Origin: Casp-actino8 sp046091365 | GTDB taxonomy: Bacteria > Actinomycetota > Acidimicrobiia > Acidimicrobiales > Ilumatobacteraceae | Length of the DNA stretch: 5,180 nt | NCBI GenBank assembly: GCA_046091365.1 | Contig: JBJTBM010000053.1 | Span: 1-5,180, forward strand | Reading direction: 5' to 3' | Shown here: positions 1 to 5,180 of the stretch, piece by piece | How positions within the stretch are numbered: the first letter of the stretch is position 1 | Layout: each line of letters begins with the position of its first letter | Program-made: the position numbers and the translations under genes | The notes under the pieces: model-generated | What the model saw: only the letters and a program-made list of their open reading frames with translations | Database searches by the model: none | What the model was told of the DNA's origin: nothing

Positions 1-255
1 GCTCACCGATTGGCACAACTCGAGTCCGCCGGTCTGATCAGCCGTTCTCCCGACCCCGACGACGGTCGCGGCGCACTCATTCGCATCACACCCGCCGGAC
101 GGCGTGTCGCGGATCGAGCCGTCGAGATCCTGGCCGCCCACAAAAACCACGCCTTCGCCGATCTGACCGATCGTCAACGCGAATCGCTGGAGCAACTACT
201 CGACAAGGTGATCGACTCTCTCGAATCCGTGCGACAAACGACGACATCCGCTTGA
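1..255 (+). CDS. MarR-family transcriptional regulator, C-terminal part (5' end outside window)
   Basis: The frame is open from base 1 and ends at TGA 253-255, giving 84 residues that begin AHRLAQLESAGLISR. This matches the end of the recognition helix of a MarR winged helix. The wing follows (SPDPDDGRGALIRITPAGR) and carries the characteristic Asp and Arg of the family's DxR...L-T pattern. The rest, about residues 38-78, is two amphipathic helices (AVEILAAHKNHAF; DRQRESLEQLLDKVIDSLE) that in this family form the dimer interface. MarR proteins are about 140-160 aa, so roughly the first half is missing to the left. A TTG at 10 is only an internal Leu codon. Family members are cytoplasmic repressors, often of efflux or stress genes, and lose DNA binding on contact with phenolic ligands or oxidants. 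The gene converges on the VOC/MFS operon, so control of that operon is possible but unproven. Confidence 0.86.
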   Translation, partial: AHRLAQLESAGLISRSPDPDDGRGALIRITPAGRRVADRAVEILAAHKNHAFADLTDRQRESLEQLLDKVIDSLESVRQTTTSA

Positions 256-290
256 GCGGCCACTGGTGCGGGTGATCGGCGGAGAGAATT

Positions 291-839
291 TCAATCAGTC
301 GCTACTCGACGGGGACGTTGCCACACCAAGGGGTCGCCCGCACGGTGAATCTCGTGGGCGCGCCGCCATTGTGCGAAGACCTGGAGGATGTGCGGCGGAT
401 CACCGTGGATCTCCGTGAAACCGCCGTTGATGTGGCGGGTGTCGAAATACGACGCGTGCACTCCATCGGCGAACAATTCACACGCCGGTTCGAGACCCAT
501 GTCGATGAGTCGCGCCCGCTCGGCAGCGAAGTCGGAAACGAGATACGCGCAGTGGTGGTAGCCGGACTCGCCCATCCGGAACATGTCGCGATAAATCGAC
601 GGAGTTTCGTCGTGCTGGACGATGAATTGGATCATCGTGTCGCCGAGGTACCCGAACGCGTACGACACGTCTGCTTCCTGGGCGGTTCCTCGGTAGGTGA
701 ACTCGTCGCAACGGTGATGATGCGTCACTGCGAAGGGTCCCGCACCGTAAATGCGATACCACGCCTCGATCGCTCGATCGAGATCGTCGACGAAGTACGC
801 CTGCTGAAAGATTCGATACGGCACACCCAAGACGGCCAT
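291..839 (-). CDS. VOC-superfamily protein (glyoxalase/epimerase/dioxygenase fold)
   Basis: The product has 182 aa, the usual size for a two-module VOC (paired beta-alpha-beta-beta-beta) protein. Module 1 runs from about residue 8: FQQAYFVDDLDRAIEAW, then a G-A-G-P-F turn at 32-36, closing with MIQFIVQ (69-75) and TPSIYRD. Module 2 starts at GYHHCAYLVSD (93-103) and closes with GFTEIHG (140-146). By analogy with the family, Q12, Q71, H96 and E143 fill the four metal-ligand positions. Q71 stands where many relatives have Glu. The style is close to the Glyoxalase_4/methylmalonyl-CoA-epimerase branch, but the substrate cannot be told. I chose ATG 839 over the in-frame GTG 842 because the GGAGG at 848-844 lies 4 nt from the ATG and only 1 nt from the GTG. 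It begins 20 nt after the MFS stop, so the two are probably co-transcribed. No signal peptide is present, so it should be cytoplasmic. Confidence 0.88.
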   Translation of the reverse strand: MAVLGVPYRIFQQAYFVDDLDRAIEAWYRIYGAGPFAVTHHHRCDEFTYRGTAQEADVSYAFGYLGDTMIQFIVQHDETPSIYRDMFRMGESGYHHCAYLVSDFAAERARLIDMGLEPACELFADGVHASYFDTRHINGGFTEIHGDPPHILQVFAQWRRAHEIHRAGDPLVWQRPRRVATD

Positions 840-842
840 CAC

Positions 843-850
843 CCCTCCCC
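843..850 (-). promoter_or_regulatory. Strong Shine-Dalgarno of the VOC gene
   Basis: Read on the minus strand, this is GGGGAGGG directly upstream of GTGATG. The purine core sits 4 nt before ATG 839 but only 1 nt before GTG 842, so it decides the start in favour of the ATG. It lies in the short gap after the MFS stop codon, consistent with translation from a shared transcript. Confidence 0.7.
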
Positions 851-859
851 GGTGCGACT

Positions 860-2107
860 CTAGGCGGTCACCGGTGTGTGTCGGTCACGTCGGTCGATCA
901 TCAGGGTGCTCAACACACCGAGCGACAGGGCCAGCACCAGAGCGAACGTGGACAAGACGTGGTAGCCCACCGCCTTGCGAATGAACCCACTCGAAAAACC
1001 GGCCAGTCCCCCGAAGAAACTCATCGCCATGTCGGCCGAACCCTGCACCGACACCCGGGATTCCTCGGACACCGAATCGATCAACAAACTCGACCCTCCG
1101 ATGAGGCCGAAACTCCAGCCCACCCCCAACAACCACAAGGCGGGAAACGACAGCAAGTGAGCATCACCGGCCAGAGCCGACAACGCGGTGGCCGCGGCCA
1201 ACAGAACCGCCCCCACCTGAATCGTGCGCAATCGACCCCGACGGTCGGCGAACCGGCCGACCCACGGGCTGAACGCGTACATGCCGGCGATGTGCAACGA
1301 GACCACGTAGGAGCTGATGGACTCCTGATCGTGCGCCTTCAGGTGCACCGGTGTCATGGTCATGACCGCCACCATGGTCATCTGGGCGATCACCATGGCG
1401 AACACCGCGACGCGCCCGTTGGGGGTGGCGAACGCGCGCCGGAACGATTCGCGGATGCGCACGGACGGGACCGAGCCCACCGCCTCACCGCGTAGCTCGC
1501 GAGCCAGAGTCAACGGGTCGGGACGCAAGCGTAACGCCGCGTTGAACAACGAGAACACGAAGAACAGCGCTCCGAACACCCAGGGTCCGGTGTACTTGTT
1601 CCAACCGAACCAACTCTCGCCGGCCGCCTGGGCCGGCAACACCAACACCGGCCCCAACACGGCGCCGAAGGTGCTGGCGAACAGAATGCGGCTCATGGCC
1701 GCGCCACGCCGATCGGCGGGCGCCAGGTCGGTGGCGGCGTAGCGCGAGAGAAGGTTGGCGGCCTGACCCGATCCGTACACGAAGAGTCCGACGACGAACA
1801 GGGGCAGCGACTTCGCCTCGGCACCCACTCCCGCCAACAATCCGCCGCCGATCGCGGCCGCGTAGCCGATCACCAGACCCTGACGCCGCCCGGTGCGGGC
1901 CATGCGCCGTGAGAGAACCTGAGCCATGAACGCGGTACCAATGGTGACCGTGGCCGTGGCGATGCCTCCCCACGGAGTCGATTGGCCCAGGATGCGCTGG
2001 ACGACGAACGCACCGACGGTCACCGACGACGACAGAGCCGCGGCGGCGGCCAACTGACCGAGCACCAGTACCCTCAGCGTTCGTCGTTGAATCGACTCGA
2101 TGTCCAC
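860..2107 (-). CDS. MFS-family membrane transporter (12 helices)
   Basis: The product has 415 aa, normal for the major facilitator superfamily: proton-linked transporters in the cytoplasmic membrane. Hydrophobic helices fall at about 11-37, 46-64, 76-95, 100-118, 138-158, 174-191, 232-252, 267-284, 297-314, 320-343, 360-378 and 383-402. A long hydrophilic linker (192-230) joins the two halves. Motif A is degenerate after helix 2 (SRRMARTGRR, 66-75) and clear after helix 8 (VGRFADRRGRLRT, 283-295), as expected from the family's internal duplication. The start is GTG 2107, followed by VDIESIQRRT. The frame stays open further upstream, but that stretch is antisense to the permease fragment and out of frame with the phosphatase tail. 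A second GTG at 2128 is possible but has no purine-rich site, whereas GAG lies 9 nt before 2107. Drug or metabolite export is the usual role; the substrate is unknown. It lies between a phosphatase/ArsC-like tail and the VOC gene in one apparent operon. Confidence 0.9.
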   Translation of the reverse strand: MDIESIQRRTLRVLVLGQLAAAAALSSSVTVGAFVVQRILGQSTPWGGIATATVTIGTAFMAQVLSRRMARTGRRQGLVIGYAAAIGGGLLAGVGAEAKSLPLFVVGLFVYGSGQAANLLSRYAATDLAPADRRGAAMSRILFASTFGAVLGPVLVLPAQAAGESWFGWNKYTGPWVFGALFFVFSLFNAALRLRPDPLTLARELRGEAVGSVPSVRIRESFRRAFATPNGRVAVFAMVIAQMTMVAVMTMTPVHLKAHDQESISSYVVSLHIAGMYAFSPWVGRFADRRGRLRTIQVGAVLLAAATALSALAGDAHLLSFPALWLLGVGWSFGLIGGSSLLIDSVSEESRVSVQGSADMAMSFFGGLAGFSSGFIRKAVGYHVLSTFALVLALSLGVLSTLMIDRRDRHTPVTA

Positions 2108-2144
2108 CGGCCGAGTCTCGCAGACCACGATCGATGGGCGAGGA

Positions 2145-2249
2145 TTACTGCTTCGGGTCCAGTTCGGCCAACAAGTCCGCCACGTGCCGGCGTATGTCGT
2201 CGCGAACCCGACGCACGAATTCGATGGACTGCCCGCGCGGGTCGGTACT
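2145..2249 (-). pseudogene. C-terminal remnant of a low-molecular-weight phosphatase / ArsC-like protein
   Basis: A third minus-strand frame here reads TDPRGQSIEFVRRVRDD, continues as IRRHVADLLAELDPKQ and stops at TAA 2147-2145. This is the final segment typical of the low-molecular-weight tyrosine phosphatase/arsenate reductase fold: a DP(x)GQ turn followed by one long amphipathic helix ending LLAEL. Codons look genuinely coding (mostly G/C-ending). The family is about 110-150 aa, and its catalytic CxxxxxR loop lies at the N-terminus, so the whole active site is absent. Going upstream, similarity ends around 2247 and an in-frame TAG occurs at 2267-2265 inside the permease fragment, so no start codon with a sensible N-terminus is available. 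It ends 37 nt before the MFS start and was probably the first gene of that operon. Assignment rests on about 31 residues: the fold is likely, but arsenate reductase versus protein phosphatase cannot be decided. Confidence 0.58.
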
Positions 2250-2637
2250 GGACGCCGTCGTCGGCTACTTGTTGCTGCTGTTTTTCTCGTATTCGTTCTC
2301 GTGGGTGAGGGCGTGCCTCGGGTTGATGGTGCCCACACCGGAGGTGGTGAACAACGCCACGTTCATCGTGCTGTTCCCGCTCACATTCATCGCCAACACC
2401 TTCGTGCCCTCGGACAACCTGCCCGGGGTGCTGCGCACGATCGCCGAGTGGAATCCGGTCTCCACCCTCACCCATGCGGTCCGGGTGCGTTTCGGGAACA
2501 TCCCGGAGGGGACACCCGAGCCCACCTCGTGGCCGTTGCAGAACGCCACGCTGTACTCGCTGGGGTTCGCCGTGTTGTTGATCGTCATCTTCGCCCCCAT
2601 CGCCACGCGCCTCTACCGGCGCACGAACAAGCGATGA
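2245..2637 (+). pseudogene. ABC-2 type transporter permease (DrrB-like), 5'-truncated
   Basis: From GTA 2245 to TGA 2635-2637 the frame encodes about 130 residues matching the C-terminal half of an ABC-2 permease. It contains a long helix (VVGYLLLLFFSYSFSWV), the ACLGLMVPTPEVVNN segment, a helix leading into FVPSDNLPG (about 2362-2425), then WNPVSTLTHAVR (about 2449-2484) and a last helix before RLYRRTNKR. The F-V-P...L-P...N-P-V signature is characteristic of DrrB-type drug or glycoconjugate exporters. Full members have about 240-280 aa and six helices, so the first three or so helices are missing. An ATG at 2134 is in frame, but the 37 residues it would add are antisense to the phosphatase tail and look nothing like a permease. 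No ATP-binding partner is present in the window. The fragment cannot form a normal permease. It is a pseudogene, or one side of an assembly join. Confidence 0.78.
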
Positions 2638-2639
2638 AC

Positions 2640-2679
2640 TTCACCGTCCGGTTCACGGCCCGGTGTGACAGGTGAACGG
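2640..2679 (+). repeat. Inverted repeat downstream of the permease fragment
   Basis: GTTCAC at 2651-2656 pairs with GTGAAC at 2672-2677. The stem extends by two C-G pairs across a one-base bulge and has a loop of 15 nt. A competing pairing joins TTCACC at 2640-2645 with GGTGAA at 2671-2676. It lies just after the permease stop and has no following T-run, so it could be a weak terminator, an operator for the downstream reductase gene, or chance in GC-rich DNA. Confidence 0.28.
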
Positions 2680-2713
2680 CTTCGACGGGGGCCAGCCTTG
2701 GCAATCGCAAAAC

Positions 2714-2721
2714 GAAGGTGG
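2714..2721 (+). promoter_or_regulatory. Likely ribosome-binding site of the reductase gene
   Basis: The sequence GAAGGTGG ends 12 nt before ATG 2734. The spacing is a little long, but this is the only purine-rich run near the start. It supports ATG 2734 over the upstream in-frame GTG 2665 and TTG 2698, as does the protein beginning typically with MSFDVAIIGGG. Confidence 0.45.
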
Positions 2722-2733
2722 CAGGCTCCGAAT

Positions 2734-3948
2734 ATGTCGTTCGACGTCGCCATCATCGGAGGGGGCCCGGGAGGCTCCGCCGCGGCGATCTCGGCGGCCC
2801 GAGCGGGCCTGCGCGTGGTGATGTGCGAAAAGGGGCCCCACGGCCGCGACAAGGTGTGCGGTGACGGTCTCACCCCGCGAGCGATCGGCGCTCTCGACGA
2901 ACTTGGCGTCGATCACTCGGTGGCCCATCGCATCGACGGTCTGCGCATGATCGCCGGCAAGAAGCAACGCGAACTGGCCTGGCCCACCACCGACCGGTTC
3001 CCCAACCACGGTGCCGTGTGGCCGCGGCGCCGCTTCGACAACCATCTGCTCGATCTGGCCGTCACCGCCGGGGCCGACGTGCGTTTCGAGGCCGAAGCTC
3101 TGCCGGTGATCGAGAACGGCACCGTCGTCGGTGTCGAGGTGAACGGCGAGGTGTTGCGTTCGTCGTTGGTGATTCTGGCCGCGGGCGCCCAAGGGGCCGC
3201 CGCCAAGATGCTCGGCGCGGTTCGTGATCCCGACGAAACCTTCGGATTGGCCATTCGCGCCTACGCGCCGACACCGCGTCACGCCGAACGTCATCTGGAA
3301 GCCTGCTTGAGTCTGCGCGACGAACACGGCACGCCGATTCCCGGTTACGGCTGGATGTTCCCCGCCGGCGACGGCACGGTGAACATCGGCGTGGGTGCGC
3401 TCAGCACCATGAAGGGTTTCAAGAAGCTCAACCTCAACACCTTGCTCGATCAGTACGCGGCCATCGTGCGCGATTCGTGGTCTCTCGGTGACTACGTGGA
3501 GAAGCCTCGGGCCTGGCGACTTCCCATGAGTTGCGTGCGGCGTCACGGACCGGGTTGGGTGGCCATCGGCGACGCCGCGGGATTCGTGAACCCCATGAAC
3601 GGCGAGGGAATCGACTACGCCCTCGAGTCGGGCATGTTGGCCGTGCAATGTTTCGTCGAGAATCCATCGACCGCCGCGGCGGAATACGACCGACTGGTAG
3701 GCGAACGTTTCGATTCGTTCCTGCGCACCGGTCGTCGGTTCAGTTTCATCATCGGACACCCGTGGCTGTTGCGTCCCGGTTTGCGCGTCGCGGTGGGCAC
3801 GCAGGCGGCGGCCGACATCACGCTGGCCGTCATGGGAAACCTCATCGACTCCAGTACTCCGGGTGCGGCCGGCAGGGTGATGCGTCTGGCCGACAACACA
3901 CTGCGCATCGCCGACCCGTTGCTACGTCGCACTCGCGCGAAGGCCTAG
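2734..3948 (+). CDS. Geranylgeranyl-reductase-family FAD-dependent oxidoreductase (MenJ-like)
   Basis: The product has 404 aa, full length for the family. The N-terminus carries the Rossmann FAD motif GGGPGG at 9-14 and the ribose-binding acid E32 after strand 2. Next come the family hallmark KVCGDGLTPRA (40-50), GYGWMFPAGDG (204-214) leading into VNIGVGALST, and the second FAD motif GDAAGFVNPMNGEGIDYALE (279 onward). These enzymes use FAD to saturate isoprenoid double bonds in menaquinone side chains, archaeal-type lipids or geranylgeranyl chains. The GYGW.FP, GVGALST and NP.NGEGIDY.LE features as I recall them in the mycobacterial menaquinone reductase MenJ make quinone side-chain reduction the best guess. 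No menaquinone gene is visible nearby to confirm it. It follows the permease fragment after 96 nt and is followed by a 179-nt spacer, so it is probably transcribed alone. No frameshift or missing motif is seen. A generic tryptophan-halogenase-like flavoprotein is the main alternative and is less likely. Confidence 0.92.
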   Translation: MSFDVAIIGGGPGGSAAAISAARAGLRVVMCEKGPHGRDKVCGDGLTPRAIGALDELGVDHSVAHRIDGLRMIAGKKQRELAWPTTDRFPNHGAVWPRRRFDNHLLDLAVTAGADVRFEAEALPVIENGTVVGVEVNGEVLRSSLVILAAGAQGAAAKMLGAVRDPDETFGLAIRAYAPTPRHAERHLEACLSLRDEHGTPIPGYGWMFPAGDGTVNIGVGALSTMKGFKKLNLNTLLDQYAAIVRDSWSLGDYVEKPRAWRLPMSCVRRHGPGWVAIGDAAGFVNPMNGEGIDYALESGMLAVQCFVENPSTAAAEYDRLVGERFDSFLRTGRRFSFIIGHPWLLRPGLRVAVGTQAAADITLAVMGNLIDSSTPGAAGRVMRLADNTLRIADPLLRRTRAKA

Positions 3949-4127
3949 ATACGACCGACGAGTGCCATTGAATGGCGAGGTCCACTCCGACTATCACGTC
4001 GACCCGTATCAGGGTGCTTTGTGCCGAGAGTCAGAGGAAGACGACGACATCTTCATCGAACTGCTCGTAGGAACGCCGCATAGTGAGTTGTCGTTGACTT
4101 GCCGGGCCAGACCTGCGAGAGTGCTTC
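3949..4127. other. Intergenic spacer before the LRR gene
   Basis: There are 179 nt between the reductase stop and the LRR start. It contains a short palindrome (3964-3976) and a TTGACT at 4094-4099 without a matching -10 box. A GTG-started frame from 3962 is open but runs out of frame through the signal-peptide region of the next gene and resembles nothing. The promoter of the LRR gene should lie here, but I cannot place it. Confidence 0.5.
3964..3976 (+). repeat. Perfect short palindrome after the reductase gene
   Basis: GCCATT and AATGGC flank a single G, 15 nt after the reductase stop codon. As RNA it would form a 5-bp stem with a 3-nt loop, too short and without a T-run for a convincing terminator. 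As DNA it could be a small dimeric operator half-site pair. Confidence 0.3.
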
Positions 4128-5180
4128 ATGGCCCCACCTGTCGCCGACCTCACTTCCACTCCACGCATGTCCGCCCGAGCAAAGCGACACCGACTCGCAA
4201 TCGCTCTTGCCCTCGTGCTGGGCACCGTGATCGCTGGTGCGAGTTCATCTCCCCACTCGGCCCACGCTCTGACCAGTAACGGTCTCGTTTTCGGGCCTTT
4301 CCAAGGATCTGGCGAATCCTGGGAGGTGACCGGTTGCGCGACGATCTGCGCCGATCCGGTCATCATTCCAAGCGTCGTCGACGGCAAGCCCGTGTTCGGA
4401 ATCGGAGGAAGTTCGTTCTGGTACGACAGCTCACTCCGGGAAGTCCGGATACCTGCGACTATCACAACCATCTCCGGCTATGCATTCGGAGGTTCGAGCG
4501 CCACCAACTATGTGGTCGATCCAACGTCCACTCATTTCAAAAGTGTTGGTGGAATGTTGTTGACCAAGGACGGGACCGAATTGGTCGCCTATCCCGGCGG
4601 CGCCGTCGCGACCTCCGTGACGGTTCCCGCAGGCGTGAGAAAGCTCCGAATGGGTTCTTTCTACAGTGGTCCGGCGACGTCCGTGTCCCTGCCGTCTTCA
4701 CTCGAAGAAATCGAACAGCAAGTATTCAACCTGAGTGGTTTGACGACGATCGAAATTCCGATTTCGGTTTCGGTCATTGGCGAGGACGCCTTCGGGGCAG
4801 CAATGGAGAACATCAGCGTCGCCAGCGGCAATACGACGTTTCGTGCGACCGACGGAGTCTTGTTCAGAGGCAACGAACTTTTCATGTACCCGCGAGGAAG
4901 AACCGCGACCAGTTATCAGGTTCCGGCGGGAACCACCGCCATACAAAACACGGCTCTGGACCGAAATCCGATCGTCACCTCAATTTCGCTACCAGTCTCG
5001 TTGACCACTTTCACGTCCAATCCCCTGCGGGGAATGTCGGCCCTCAGCTCGGTCAGCGTCGTGGCCGGCCATCCGACACTCAGCGCGGTCGACGGAGTCT
5101 TGTTCAGGGGCAGCTCCCTCATCGCCTACCCGAAAGCGAGAGCGGGAGCGACTTATTCGGTGCCGTCGGGAACCACCGAA
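4128..5180 (+). CDS. Secreted BspA-type leucine-rich-repeat (LRR_5) surface protein, 3' end outside window
   Basis: The frame is open from ATG 4128 through the last base (351 codons, no stop). Residues 17-47 form a signal peptide: basic RAKRHR, hydrophobic core LAIALALVLGTVIAGA, and an AHA site with predicted cleavage after A47. Residues 52-100 resemble the entry segment of BspA-like proteins (W-E-V-T-G-C ... VIIPSVVDGKPVFGIG). LRRs of 21-22 residues then follow the pattern x-I-x-I-P-x-x-V/L-x-x-I-x-x-x-A-F, for example VRIPATITTISGYAF (106-120) and VSLPSSLEEIEQQVF (186-200). They alternate with hairpin-like inserts of the form DGVLF...L..YP...Y.VP.G at about 137-170, 238-270 and 318-350. BspA-like proteins are exported surface or adhesion proteins; ligand and anchoring are unknown because the C-terminus is cut off. 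The start has GCGAGAG 6 nt upstream; ATG 4167 is an alternative lacking such a site. Third positions are less GC-rich than in the reductase gene, hinting at transfer or relaxed selection. Confidence 0.87.
   Translation, partial: MAPPVADLTSTPRMSARAKRHRLAIALALVLGTVIAGASSSPHSAHALTSNGLVFGPFQGSGESWEVTGCATICADPVIIPSVVDGKPVFGIGGSSFWYDSSLREVRIPATITTISGYAFGGSSATNYVVDPTSTHFKSVGGMLLTKDGTELVAYPGGAVATSVTVPAGVRKLRMGSFYSGPATSVSLPSSLEEIEQQVFNLSGLTTIEIPISVSVIGEDAFGAAMENISVASGNTTFRATDGVLFRGNELFMYPRGRTATSYQVPAGTTAIQNTALDRNPIVTSISLPVSLTTFTSNPLRGMSALSSVSVVAGHPTLSAVDGVLFRGSSLIAYPKARAGATYSVPSGTTE
4842..5180 (+). repeat. Tandem 240-nt (80-residue) modules inside the LRR gene
   Basis: An 18-nt sequence at 4850-4867 recurs identically at 5090-5107, and a 12-nt sequence at 4927-4938 recurs at 5167-5178. 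Both pairs are exactly 240 nt apart. They encode the DGVLFRG and P-x-GTT parts of the protein modules. A more diverged copy starts near 4536, with its Gly141 at 4548 matching the Asp of the later units. The retained nucleotide identity indicates fairly recent duplication or gene conversion. Confidence 0.75.

Noticed and set aside
256..290. Terminator between the convergent MarR and VOC genes
   Set aside because: The 35-nt gap has no stable stem and no T-run on either strand.
318..863. Plus-strand open frame opposite the VOC gene
   Set aside because: It is antisense to a well-supported VOC protein and its translation shows no family features.
878..1742. Plus-strand open frames opposite the MFS gene
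   Set aside because: Their products are His/Gln/Arg-rich or Asn/Thr/Arg-rich without domains, whereas the minus strand encodes twelve hydrophobic helices.
2134..2244. ATG 2134 as a start giving a 167-aa permease-like protein
   Set aside because: The first 37 residues are antisense to the phosphatase tail and have no membrane character. A normal permease needs about 110-150 more N-terminal residues.
2108..2338. In-frame N-terminal extension of the MFS gene (77 more codons)
   Set aside because: The added residues are Arg/Thr/Ser-rich and unlike any MFS N-terminus. They are antisense to the permease fragment and out of frame with the phosphatase tail. The natural protein start is VDIESIQRRT at GTG 2107.
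2653..3759. Long minus-strand open frame (368 codons) opposite the reductase gene
   Set aside because: It is a GC-rich antisense shadow: His/Gly/Arg-rich with no domain, while the plus strand carries every expected flavoprotein motif.
4094..4099. TTGACT as a -35 box for the LRR gene
   Set aside because: At a 16-18 nt spacing the sequence is GC-rich with no TANNNT-like -10, and the predicted start of transcription would fall at or beyond the start codon.
3962..4279. Possible small gene from GTG 3962 (105 codons)
   Set aside because: Its second half overlaps the signal-peptide region of the LRR gene out of frame. It has no ribosome-binding site and no recognisable features.
4031..4471. Minus-strand open frame opposite the spacer and the start of the LRR gene
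   Set aside because: It is antisense to the signal peptide and first LRR segment and shows no domain or ribosome-binding site.

Overview
The window is a GC-rich stretch with actinobacterial character. Codons in the main genes usually end in G or C, GTG starts occur, and the protein families fit. An uncultured Acidimicrobiia-type actinobacterium is my best guess, but this rests on general protein and codon style, not on a marker gene.

Left part (1-2250). A MarR-family regulator enters from the left edge on the plus strand and ends at 255. It converges on a minus-strand group read right to left: the 3' tail of a low-molecular-weight phosphatase/ArsC-like gene, a 12-helix MFS exporter, and a VOC (glyoxalase-fold) protein. 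The spacings are short (about 37 and 20 nt), which suggests a single operon. A detoxification or efflux module is a reasonable reading, but no substrate can be named.

Centre (about 2245-2250). Coding direction flips here, and both flanking genes lack their 5' ends. To the left is only the last ~33 codons of the phosphatase (minus strand). To the right is only the C-terminal ~130 codons of an ABC-2 type permease (plus strand). The simplest explanations are a deletion that removed the divergent promoter region and both gene heads, or a chimeric assembly join.

Right part (2638-5180). After the permease tail comes an intact FAD-dependent geranylgeranyl-reductase-family gene (404 aa, closest in style to mycobacterial MenJ). 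A 179-nt spacer follows. Then a secreted BspA-type leucine-rich-repeat protein starts at 4128 and runs off the right edge: 351 codons are visible, with a signal peptide and tandem modules. Its third codon positions are visibly less GC-rich than those of its neighbours.

No tRNA, rRNA, CRISPR array, insertion sequence or convincing rho-independent terminator was seen. The points most worth a second look are the double-headless junction near 2247 and the modular surface protein at the right edge.
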